From an uncultured Bacteroides sp. (GTDB taxonomy: Bacteria; Bacteroidota; Bacteroidia; Bacteroidales; Bacteroidaceae), in contig NZ_OY782578.1 in assembly GCF_963677945.1 (NCBI RefSeq), positions 124,001-188,000 of the forward strand: DNA of 64,000 bases. The letters are read 5' to 3'. Positions 56,022-64,000 of the stretch are shown one piece after another. Position numbers and translations under genes: made by a program. The number at the start of each line of letters is the position of its first letter. Positions within the stretch are counted from its first letter, which is position 1. The notes beneath the pieces are model-generated. The model did not search any database and was not told the DNA's origin. It worked only from the letters and a program-made list of their open reading frames with translations.

Positions 56022-57035
56022 TTACTTCGTGTAGACTCCTAATTCACAAATATAAGGATACCACGAATACGTCCAACTCAAATTAAGTTTAACATACTGG
56101 GCTTCAACACTTCCATAGAAGCTGATATACTGATAACCTCCTTCATTGGTCATCTGACTTTCTGAGCAGGTACCAATCTCATCATAAGATACATTATCAT
56201 TACTTAGAGATATTTTTACCTGACTGAACGTATATCCCCATTGCCCATACTGTGAAAATAATTTAAATCCTGAAATGTTCTTGACTTCTTTCATATCAAT
56301 AGTCATAGTTACAGGTGTTGATGGAAATCTCCAGTTAGTTGATGTTGAACCATCGAAAATAGAGCTGTATGAGCCTCTTGTTGGAGTAACATCTGTTGTT
56401 ACTGTCCATGCTGAATAATCTGAAACCAGCGAACCAGCCATATCTGTAGATCCAACATTTGCTTTGATACGATTCACAGATGTTGATATAAGAACATAAG
56501 CAGTATTGTAATCTGAACTTATTTCACAATCATTTCCAGCCACTGACATTAATTTAACTGGAGCCAGATAAGCTTTTTCAGTAAGTTGTGCAAGTTTTGA
56601 ATTATCAATAGATACCTGAACAGAATCTGCCGATAGATAACTTCCTTTTTCAATAATAACGCTATTCTTACTCATATTAAGAATTCCGTCAGGAAGCTTT
56701 GCATAAGTTGTTCCATTTGCTTTGTTATAACTATCCACCAGCGAATTGTCCAGTTCTACTTTTACTGTTACAGACTCATTAACAGGCCGTGTTGACCGGA
56801 CTGGAAATTTAGCCTGAACATCTCCAAAATCACCAACAGGAGTATGAACAACACTGAACGAAAAAGTATTTTTTGGAGAATTAATAGGTGTCCATTGTTG
56901 GGTATTAATAAAGACCTTGTTTGCAGGATCTCCCATAACATCATAACTCTCATTGTCACTGCATGATAAGAATGATGAAGTTGCCATTATAGTAAGGCAA
57001 GCTATTATATGTCTGAATTTTAACGATATATTCAT
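56022..57035 (-). CDS. DUF1735 lipoprotein with C-terminal F5/8-type carbohydrate-binding domain
   Basis: This 337-residue lipoprotein has a lipobox (FLSC, Cys about residue 26), a DUF1735/BT_3987-type N-terminal domain (FPVRSTRPVNESVTVKVELD, residues about 78-97) and a C-terminal discoidin-like jelly-roll (ITIDMKEVKNISGFKLFSQ-type strands, about 245-270; YVKLNLSWTYSWYPYICELG near the end). It is a surface glycan-binding protein expected to work with SusD and the GH18 enzyme. It is 29 bases after the preceding DUF1735 gene and is the last gene of the operon. Confidence 0.85.
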   Translation of the reverse strand: MNISLKFRHIIACLTIMATSSFLSCSDNESYDVMGDPANKVFINTQQWTPINSPKNTFSFSVVHTPVGDFGDVQAKFPVRSTRPVNESVTVKVELDNSLVDSYNKANGTTYAKLPDGILNMSKNSVIIEKGSYLSADSVQVSIDNSKLAQLTEKAYLAPVKLMSVAGNDCEISSDYNTAYVLISTSVNRIKANVGSTDMAGSLVSDYSAWTVTTDVTPTRGSYSSIFDGSTSTNWRFPSTPVTMTIDMKEVKNISGFKLFSQYGQWGYTFSQVKISLSNDNVSYDEIGTCSESQMTNEGGYQYISFYGSVEAQYVKLNLSWTYSWYPYICELGVYTK

Positions 57036-57064
57036 AGTAGATATTTTTACAGTTAATACACAGA

Positions 57065-58285
57065 TTATTGATTACATTTATTCTTATCATCCATTAACCA
57101 GGAAACAGCTCCACTCTTATTCTGATTAACAAGACCTTGTCCTTCACTAACCTCTCTCCATGTATTAGACCAGTCCATGTCATAGCCATTGCCTGTTGCA
57201 TCTTTAAAGATGTATCCAGTCCCTTCATTCATCTTCCAGTAAGAGATAAGTCCTTCACTTTTTGGATCAACACCGCAAAGCCCAAGTTTCAGTTCACTTG
57301 TTGTAAGTGCACGATTCCACAAACGAACTTCGGCAACACGTCCATCAAAACGTTGAGAAGAACCATATCCAGTCCATGACATACCTAATTCCAAACGCTG
57401 GAATTTTGTACCCTTATTACCGGACAATTGTGCATCTTTAACACCATTTACATACATAACATATGTACTACCATCAAAAGTCAGTGAAACAGTATACCAT
57501 TGAGCAAGATTAAATCTGGTTGAAGAAATTAATCCTCCTCCGGGAGACACCCACTGTAATGAGTTTACAGCTTGTCCATTTTCACCGAAACGAAGCAGGT
57601 TGGTTACAGATTCATCTTTCGGACCAAAATTACATAAACGGCTGATTGGAGATCCAGCCCAATTATTTACATAACATTTAATTTCGTACGTATAGTTTGG
57701 AAGATCAACAATTTTATTATCCGGAGCAATATAACTACTGTATAAATTAGAGTTGCTCATACTTAAAGAGTTGAAGTTTATAACTCTGGATATACGTAAG
57801 TAAATTGTTTTCGAAGCAGGAAGAACATCCATATTTCCACCTTTAATGCTCTTTATTGTAACAGGAATAATATATGTACGTCCATCTTTAAATTCCTCCG
57901 TAGAAACAACACTTACATTTATGCCTGTTGAAGATGCATGTCCAGCTTTGATAGTAGCTTCCGTATTATCAAGTTTAACAGCCGCTTCTGGAACAGCATA
58001 ATAACTAGTATTGTGTTCTGCATTGTAAGTCTCAACCAAAGAATTATCCTGGGCAAAATTAACAGTCACATCTTCGACAACTTTATCAGTAGCCGATGCA
58101 GTAACAGTATACGAAGAAGGAGTGTCTTCCACTACAAATTTAACCAAAGGATCTGTATCGGTACCGGTTACAAGAATCACTTTTTTGTCGAAATCAAATT
58201 TATCTCCTTCTGAATTGCAAGCAGTTAATAACAAAGTACTAATAGCTGTAACCAGAATAGATCTGATATATATTTTTGTTTTCAT
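57065..58285 (-). CDS. DUF1735 lipoprotein with C-terminal LamG-type lectin domain
   Basis: This 406-residue lipoprotein (lipobox LTAC, Cys about residue 23) has an N-terminal DUF1735 domain (VTVNFAQDNSLVETYNAEHN, residues about 73-92) and a C-terminal concanavalin-like LamG domain (YVMYVNGVKDAQLSG, about residue 300; GRVAEVRLWNRALTTSEL near 340). The LamG fold probably binds glycans at the cell surface. ATG 58285 (MKTKIYIRS) gives a clean signal peptide, unlike the TTG at 58315. It is downstream of GH18 by 39 bases. Confidence 0.87.
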   Translation of the reverse strand: MKTKIYIRSILVTAISTLLLTACNSEGDKFDFDKKVILVTGTDTDPLVKFVVEDTPSSYTVTASATDKVVEDVTVNFAQDNSLVETYNAEHNTSYYAVPEAAVKLDNTEATIKAGHASSTGINVSVVSTEEFKDGRTYIIPVTIKSIKGGNMDVLPASKTIYLRISRVINFNSLSMSNSNLYSSYIAPDNKIVDLPNYTYEIKCYVNNWAGSPISRLCNFGPKDESVTNLLRFGENGQAVNSLQWVSPGGGLISSTRFNLAQWYTVSLTFDGSTYVMYVNGVKDAQLSGNKGTKFQRLELGMSWTGYGSSQRFDGRVAEVRLWNRALTTSELKLGLCGVDPKSEGLISYWKMNEGTGYIFKDATGNGYDMDWSNTWREVSEGQGLVNQNKSGAVSWLMDDKNKCNQ

Positions 58286-58324
58286 TTTCAAATTCATTTT
58301 AATCATTTTGAACAACCGATTTCA

Positions 58325-59362
58325 TTAATGTATTGCCGGATTGGCAATCTGAATGCAGCGTCTCATATTATAGTATGGAATACCTGTTTTAGAGAAATAG
58401 TCGCGATCAAAATAGAATGCTCCAAAACCAGCTTTTTTGCCCTGAGTAGGATTCCACCTAGCCATTCCTTCTAAAGAATACATCTGACTGCCATCAATTG
58501 TTTTATTATTACCGTCTACTTCAGTAAATGCAACCCCTCCGTTGGCATAATTATCACCAAATGTTTCTGTTACAATAAATTTAGTAGATGAAGACCAGCT
58601 AATTCCACTGAACTGACTTTGCAACACTCCAGCAGAACTGGCAGAATATGACTGACGAATGTAGTAATTCACATAAGGATCTGTTTCTGCAGGCGGATAC
58701 TGTCCATAGAAATCAACACAAAGTAACTTTTCTGGATATTTACCTTGCAATCCGAAGTACTGGCCAATATAGGCTACCAGTTTCGTAAAATTCTCCCCCT
58801 GCATCCAATCGCCTTCAGGCTCGTAATCAAGGTCTACACCATCAATATCTGCATCAAGAACCTGATCAACAAGATATTGTCCAAAGACTTTAATACCTTC
58901 ATCGTTATGATTCTGGGACAAGTCGTACTCTGTTCCATCCTTTAATGTAATTTTATGATTCATCCGCACGATTGTAGGAGCTACAAAGCGGGTACCTTTT
59001 ACCTTACGCACAAAAATCATATCAGCATAAGCAACAGGGGCATAATTGGTTTTTGTTGAATCATTCCCTGGAATTCCCATCCATAATGAACAAATGTCAA
59101 GACTATCAGGCAGCCCGGCAATTCTTTCTCCCCATGATGCTGGATCTTTATATCCTTTTACACCTTCTAGTGGTGCATAAGCTGCATACCATCCGAAAGA
59201 AAGACAGTGATCACTTTTTTTGTAAGCTCTCAGATTTTCATAATACTGATCATCATATGTTTTAAGCTTTTGAATCTCCAATGCTTCTGTATCTGTATCA
59301 CAACCTGTTGCAATAAATGCAGATGTAATGAGAATCATTAAACTCAATAATTTTATTTTCAT
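58325..59362 (-). CDS. GH18-family surface lipoprotein, candidate endo-beta-N-acetylglucosaminidase
   Basis: This 345-residue lipoprotein (lipobox ATGC, Cys21) has the glycoside-hydrolase family 18 catalytic signature DGVDLDYEPEG with general acid Glu181 and Asp179. GH18 lipoproteins encoded next to SusC/D and DUF1735 genes cleave the chitobiose core of N-glycans in Bacteroides. I infer an EndoH-like role; chitinase activity is less likely given the locus. ATG 59362 is preferred to TTG 59371. The SusD gene is 29 bases upstream. Confidence 0.87.
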   Translation of the reverse strand: MKIKLLSLMILITSAFIATGCDTDTEALEIQKLKTYDDQYYENLRAYKKSDHCLSFGWYAAYAPLEGVKGYKDPASWGERIAGLPDSLDICSLWMGIPGNDSTKTNYAPVAYADMIFVRKVKGTRFVAPTIVRMNHKITLKDGTEYDLSQNHNDEGIKVFGQYLVDQVLDADIDGVDLDYEPEGDWMQGENFTKLVAYIGQYFGLQGKYPEKLLCVDFYGQYPPAETDPYVNYYIRQSYSASSAGVLQSQFSGISWSSSTKFIVTETFGDNYANGGVAFTEVDGNNKTIDGSQMYSLEGMARWNPTQGKKAGFGAFYFDRDYFSKTGIPYYNMRRCIQIANPAIH

Positions 59363-59391
59363 TGTATTCAAATTTTAAAATTAACATTGAA

Positions 59392-61014
59392 TTATTTCTT
59401 ATCCCACCAAAGCTTTGTTCCACCATTATCCTGACCAGCAAGTTTGGTTATACCACTCTGTACTCCGGTGCTATTGTTTTTGTATTCAGATTGTGGATAA
59501 GGAATTCTTTTCACCTGAACATCTGAATTAATAGTACCATTACTATTGTTAGTAACTACAGGAAATATTTTTGGATAGCCAGTTCTGCGGAATTCAGCCC
59601 ATCCTTCAGGACCATCAGGATATACTGCAATCCATTTTTGCGTAATAATTCGTTCAAGATTGTTTTCAAATGAAGCATTTGCATCCCATGCAATAGTAAT
59701 ATTACTTGGTGCTGCTGCATTATAGCTTGAACCTTCAGCATTATCTGTAAATGCTATCGGAGTGTTTGTCGCATCAGCAATATACGCATCAGCTCCTTTT
59801 ACACTATTTTCTTCAAATGAAACAGAAATCCCTTTTTCATAAAAATATTGGGCACTTCCTCCCATAGCCCAACCTCTCAATGCTCCTTCTGCTCTTAGGA
59901 AATAAGATTCTGCAGCAGTCATCCATACTATTTTGGTAGTACTTTCATCAACATTTAGATTAGAAATATTATCACCTACATATTGCTTCCATACTGTAGT
60001 AACAATACCTAAGCGAACACCATGATATCCTCCTTTTACTGCAGTTTTAAAATAAGCTGGCAAACGTGGGTCTTTATATCCATTCATATATGCATCCATT
60101 GATGCACTCATTCGTGCCTCACCTGCATTAAAGTTATATGCAATTTCATGTAATGGGTGATGATATACCAAATTTGCAGAATGTTGCAAAGATGCTTTCT
60201 CATCCGCTTCTGTAATCACGCCAATAGAATTTGCTATAGATTTTTCAGCTTCAGTTTTTGCTAATTCTGGATTAGCATAAACTACACGCATGGCCAATCT
60301 TAAACGTAAAGTATTGGCAAATTTCACCCACTTCTTGGCATCTCCACTATATACAAGATCATATTTTTCAAGGATTTTAGAAGATGGATTTCCATTAACA
60401 TAATCCGTCAATATATCAATCGCACTATCCAATTCCTGGAAAAATTTCTTATACACATCTTCCAAACCATCATAATTGTTTTTTAATGATCCGCTGCCGT
60501 AATTGCAATAAGGAATAGGCCCATAAGCATCGGCAACACGATGCATTGCTTCAACTTTAACCACAGTTGCAAGAGCTGATATCTGAGGTAATCCCTGCTC
60601 ATTAGCAATTTTCACAATTGATTCCCAGGCTGGCATCACGCTCGAGAAGCCAGAAATAAAAGTTTTCTCAACCCAATTAGTTATAAAATAATAAGACCCA
60701 TTATGTACTCCTCCATACCAAGTTCCTGTAGGAGCTATATATCCAGAGTACAGATCACTGGTTAACCCTTGTGATACCTGATAACTTCCATCATCATTTG
60801 TTCCGTCTTTAAAAAGGACCACATTTCTTTCCAATTGATTAAAAAAAGCGCCAGTTTTAAGATTATCACGTGACATCATATCTTCTGTTGTCTCATGATG
60901 ATTAATATTGCAATTATCAAAGGAGTCTGTACAAGAAGTATTCAAAGCAATAAGTGATGCACATAATAATGGCAGCTTATTCCAGGAAAATAATTTGTTT
61001 ACAATCATAATCAT
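59392..61014 (-). CDS. SusD-like starch-binding family lipoprotein
   Basis: This 540-residue lipoprotein (lipobox NTSC, Cys about 28) shows the SusD/RagB layout of an N-terminal helical TPR scaffold with variable loops. Family motifs include ADAYGPIPYCNYGSG (about residues 160-174), YDLVYSGDAKKWVKFANTLR around 215-240 and the ending with GGTKLWW. It caps the SusC pore and binds the glycan. SusC lies upstream by 15 bases. ATG 61014 is preferred to TTG 61020. Confidence 0.93.
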   Translation of the reverse strand: MIMIVNKLFSWNKLPLLCASLIALNTSCTDSFDNCNINHHETTEDMMSRDNLKTGAFFNQLERNVVLFKDGTNDDGSYQVSQGLTSDLYSGYIAPTGTWYGGVHNGSYYFITNWVEKTFISGFSSVMPAWESIVKIANEQGLPQISALATVVKVEAMHRVADAYGPIPYCNYGSGSLKNNYDGLEDVYKKFFQELDSAIDILTDYVNGNPSSKILEKYDLVYSGDAKKWVKFANTLRLRLAMRVVYANPELAKTEAEKSIANSIGVITEADEKASLQHSANLVYHHPLHEIAYNFNAGEARMSASMDAYMNGYKDPRLPAYFKTAVKGGYHGVRLGIVTTVWKQYVGDNISNLNVDESTTKIVWMTAAESYFLRAEGALRGWAMGGSAQYFYEKGISVSFEENSVKGADAYIADATNTPIAFTDNAEGSSYNAAAPSNITIAWDANASFENNLERIITQKWIAVYPDGPEGWAEFRRTGYPKIFPVVTNNSNGTINSDVQVKRIPYPQSEYKNNSTGVQSGITKLAGQDNGGTKLWWDKK

Positions 61015-61029
61015 ATTCAATTAAGATTA

Positions 61030-64000
61030 TTAGAATTGAAGTTTAACAGAGAAACCAAGATTGCGTAAACTTGGCATCATAAAGTAATCCACACCTTGAT
61101 AATAAGTACCTGTATTTGCAGTCAATTCAGGGTCATAAGGTGCCTTATTATATAGTAAGAACAGGTTTCGGCCAACAAAAGATACATTCATATCTTTTAT
61201 CCATTTGCACAATTTGCTTACAGGTACATTATATCCAAGAGTCAGTTCACTCAATCTTACGTTTGTTGCACTATAACAGTACATTGAACCTATACCTCCT
61301 GATGAGCCTCCACCTACAGTCTGATAATACTCTTTAGCCGGAATACGTTTACCATTTACTAACGCTCCACCAGCATCGCGTGCATCAGCAGAAGCTTTTG
61401 ACACACCAAATGCATCCATTATAGCTTGAGTATTTGAAACAACAATACCACCAACACGTGCAGAGAATAAGAATCCAAGAGAAATGCGTTTCCAATTAAA
61501 GTTGTTTCCCCATCCTAAATTATATTTTGGACTACTGTTACCAGCAAATACAAACTTATTAGCATCTGCTACAACAACCTGATCTGAAGGATGAACATAA
61601 ATAGCACCATGCTCGTCTGTTTTTAATGTATTTACATAAATGTCACCCATTGAGCCACCTTCTTTAAGCATCATTTTATAACTGCCTGTTCCGCCCATAT
61701 CAAGTTCTGAAAGTGAAGTGATCTCCCCTGTTACAGGATTAGTCCAACCTGGCAATAATTCTACAATCTTGTTTTTGTTTAAAGAATAAGTTATATAAGA
61801 ATTCCAGTTTAGTTTTCCAATTTTCTGATCATATTTTGCTGAAATTTCAATACCCTTATTATCAATACGTCCAGCATTCACTATAACACTTGTATATCCA
61901 GAGGAGGATGTTAATGTAGGCTCAAAGAATTGATTATAAGTACTTGATTTATATAATGTGGCATCTAATTTCAATTTATTCCTGAAGAAAACAAGATTCA
62001 CACCGGCTTCCCACGATTTTGTACGTTCTGCCTTCAGATTGGTATTTGGCATTCTTGTCTGAGTTTTAGGATATCCGCTAGCCAAAACATAAGTTGGATT
62101 TATCAGGAACAAATTTGGTTCATTACCAACTTCAGAATATGATACACGCACTTTCATGTAAGGCATTACATCAGTACTGCAATTAAATATATCAGTAACA
62201 ATACCCGATAATCCGACAGTTGGATAGAAAAATGGCTTATTGATTGTGGACACCCAATCTTCACGGGCCGTTAAATCAAGGTATACTAAACTTTTGTAAC
62301 CAATTTGCGCACTTCCAAATACCGATTGTTTTTTCTTCTGATAACCACTTTGAGAAGATTCTGCTGTGGAAGTATTTACGTTTCCATAGGTAAATAAGTT
62401 GGCAACACCATGAAGTTTTCCACCATACATATCCTGGTTATATAAGATATCTTCAACGCTGGCACCAATATTAGCTGTCAGCCCAAATGTCTGATCTTTA
62501 AAATATTTGTTAATGTTAAGCAAAGCTTCTGCATAAATCTGACGGGTTTCTGTTTCGTTCAGAGAATAGTAACCAGTATCTGATGCAAAAAGAGTATTAG
62601 TCGATGCATTGTATTTCTTCTCATACCTGTCATTGCTTTTATCCATTTTTACACGTCCGGATAAATTTATCCATTTAGCAAATTCATATTTAAGAGATGC
62701 ATTTGTCATGTATCTTTCTTTATGATTAATGAATTTGTCACTTTCTGTAATCCAGTAAGGATTTTGCATGGATAAACCTTCATCTCCGTATGACCAGAAC
62801 TGAGTCTGGAAATTGCGAGAGGCATTATATCTTTGGTATATCTGTACTTTAGAGAAATCATCACCAGGAGGAAATAAATATAAAGGAACCAGTGGATTAA
62901 AATACTGTCCCTGAGAAATCATATTCTGTTCTCTTACATTAGTAGCCATGAAACCCAGATCCATTGTCATTTTATTATTGAAAAATGTAGATGAGTTTCG
63001 TACAGAAAAGTTATAACGATCATAGTCGTTATTATGAATAATACCTTGTGAATTAACCGTACCTAATGATACATAAGTCTGGTTCTTTTCAGTACCAGTA
63101 GATAAACTTACAGAATTTGTAACATTCGCTCCGGTTTGGAAGAAATCGGCTGGATTATAATTTGAACGGCTAGTCAGCTTATCACCCCAACTGTAGTAAC
63201 TTCCTGTTTCAGATTGTCCGTAAGTCTTTTGGAATTTAGGCAAAATAAGAGGTCTTGAAAAAATAGTACTGTTTACTACATTAATAGACAGCCTATCTTT
63301 CTGTCCTTTTTTAGTTGTAACTATCACAACACCATTTGCAGCAGAACTACCATAAAGTGCAGCAGCCGAAGGACCACTAAGTACAGATATACTTTCAATA
63401 TCATCTGGATTGATATTTGAAATTCCATCACCAGTCTGCCCGGCACCTGCAAATACACCTTCGGGCTGTTCACTTGACAAGTTAGGCATTGGAATACCAT
63501 CAACTACATATAATGCATTATTGTTTCCTGCGATTGATTTAACACCACGCATTACCACACGTGATGAACCGCCTGCTCCTGATGCAGAGCTATTGATTGT
63601 TACACCAGCCACTCTTCCGTTTAGGTTATTAATAAAGTTTGCATCAGATACTTTATTGATATCACTACCTGATAACTGCTGTACATTATACGACAGAGAT
63701 TTAGCCTCCTTCTTAATACCCAGGGCAGTAACAACCACTTCGTCAATCTTAACCAGAGATGATTCAAGAACTAAATTATAAGACGAATGAGTTCCTACTG
63801 AAACTTGTTGAGTTTTCATACCTATATAAGATACCTGAAGTTGTTTAGCATCATCGGGCAACGTTAGCGAAAAGTTACCATCTATATCTGTGACTGTTCC
63901 GATATTTGGTTGTCCTTTTACAATGATAGAAGCACCAATAACCGGTTCTCCTTCATTATCCTTGACAATACCGGTTATCTTTTTATTTCCAATTTGTGTT
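61030..64000 (-). CDS. SusC-like TonB-dependent receptor (5' end outside window)
   Basis: The reading frame is open to the window edge. Upstream of the internal Met at 63861 it encodes a carboxypeptidase-regulatory-like domain (ITGIVKDNEGEPVIGASI), so the real start lies beyond 64000. The plug has the SusC motifs DEVVVTALGIKKEAKSLSY, NGRVAGVTI and ALYVVDGIPM. The beta-barrel ends with LGFSVKLQF. At least 989 residues are visible. It forms with the adjacent SusD gene product the outer-membrane glycan importer. The regulator and further glycosidases of the locus are probably beyond the window. Confidence 0.95.
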   Translation of the reverse strand, partial: TQIGNKKITGIVKDNEGEPVIGASIIVKGQPNIGTVTDIDGNFSLTLPDDAKQLQVSYIGMKTQQVSVGTHSSYNLVLESSLVKIDEVVVTALGIKKEAKSLSYNVQQLSGSDINKVSDANFINNLNGRVAGVTINSSASGAGGSSRVVMRGVKSIAGNNNALYVVDGIPMPNLSSEQPEGVFAGAGQTGDGISNINPDDIESISVLSGPSAAALYGSSAANGVVIVTTKKGQKDRLSINVVNSTIFSRPLILPKFQKTYGQSETGSYYSWGDKLTSRSNYNPADFFQTGANVTNSVSLSTGTEKNQTYVSLGTVNSQGIIHNNDYDRYNFSVRNSSTFFNNKMTMDLGFMATNVREQNMISQGQYFNPLVPLYLFPPGDDFSKVQIYQRYNASRNFQTQFWSYGDEGLSMQNPYWITESDKFINHKERYMTNASLKYEFAKWINLSGRVKMDKSNDRYEKKYNASTNTLFASDTGYYSLNETETRQIYAEALLNINKYFKDQTFGLTANIGASVEDILYNQDMYGGKLHGVANLFTYGNVNTSTAESSQSGYQKKKQSVFGSAQIGYKSLVYLDLTAREDWVSTINKPFFYPTVGLSGIVTDIFNCSTDVMPYMKVRVSYSEVGNEPNLFLINPTYVLASGYPKTQTRMPNTNLKAERTKSWEAGVNLVFFRNKLKLDATLYKSSTYNQFFEPTLTSSSGYTSVIVNAGRIDNKGIEISAKYDQKIGKLNWNSYITYSLNKNKIVELLPGWTNPVTGEITSLSELDMGGTGSYKMMLKEGGSMGDIYVNTLKTDEHGAIYVHPSDQVVVADANKFVFAGNSSPKYNLGWGNNFNWKRISLGFLFSARVGGIVVSNTQAIMDAFGVSKASADARDAGGALVNGKRIPAKEYYQTVGGGSSGGIGSMYCYSATNVRLSELTLGYNVPVSKLCKWIKDMNVSFVGRNLFLLYNKAPYDPELTANTGTYYQGVDYFMMPSLRNLGFSVKLQF

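Noticed and set aside
61030-63861. Met at 63861 as the true start of the SusC-like gene
   Set aside because: The frame continues to the window edge and encodes a typical carboxypeptidase-regulatory-like domain upstream of that Met.

Overview
The window is AT-rich chromosomal DNA from a member of Bacteroidales, most likely Bacteroides or a close relative. The evidence is a SusC/SusD pair, DUF1735 lipoproteins, the Bacteroides-type promoter element TAnnTTTG upstream of many genes, the porQ-cmk-ispH gene order, a split MutA/MutB methylmalonyl-CoA mutase with MeaB, and DUF6249, DUF5056 and DUF4249 proteins. The species cannot be fixed by eye. Most of the window is core genome. There is no phage, insertion sequence, integrase or CRISPR array.

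Layout. 1-4.0 kb: end of an ABC-F ATPase gene with yjbQ, then convergent SDR and rRNA m5C methyltransferase genes. 4.1-8.4 kb: DUF6249 membrane protein, ECF sigma factor and DUF5056 protein, then a TPR histidine kinase and LytTR regulator. 8.5-11 kb: cytidylate-kinase-like protein and AspT/YidE-type transporter. 11.2-15.3 kb: mutA-mutB. 15.5-21 kb: ROK regulator, topB and a PorE-like OmpA protein. 21-26.2 kb: pstS with a phosphate-type porin, an EamA transporter, thyA-folA and an Lrp-type regulator with a strong palindrome in its promoter. 26.4-30.5 kb: M64 peptidase, GNAT enzyme and an exbB/exbD operon. 30.6-31.2 kb: gene-free repeat region and tRNA-Ser(GGA). 31.4-34.6 kb: tonB, prenyl synthase, an unknown gene and tatD, all on the minus strand. 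34.9-38.5 kb: porQ-cmk-ispH and pfkA. 38.8-46.9 kb, minus strand: a giant alpha-2-macroglobulin, a frameshifted DUF1573 gene and meaB. 47-52.7 kb: repeat-rich intergenic DNA followed by a TonB-dependent receptor, DUF4249 lipoprotein, LytS-type kinase and LytTR regulator. 52.7-55.9 kb: creatininase-family, SDR, metallo-beta-lactamase-fold and DUF1573 proteins. 56-64 kb, minus strand: a polysaccharide utilisation locus with SusC (cut by the window end), SusD, a GH18 lipoprotein and two DUF1735 glycan-binding lipoproteins.

How the parts work together. MutA/MutB and MeaB form the succinate-propionate branch. ExbB/ExbD/TonB energise outer-membrane uptake by the two TonB-dependent receptors. thyA and folA are coupled in dTMP and folate metabolism. 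PorQ and the PorE-like protein are homologues of type IX secretion components, but no other core component lies in the window.

The least explained signal is in the intergenic DNA. Several gene-free stretches carry clusters of short degenerate repeats, each with its own motif, and several are phased at 21-23 bp. The clearest are a 22-bp array at 30827-31037 whose core resembles a DnaA box, a different 22-bp array directly before it, and four CACCCGGGTG palindromes at exactly 23-bp spacing upstream of the TonB-receptor/two-component operon.
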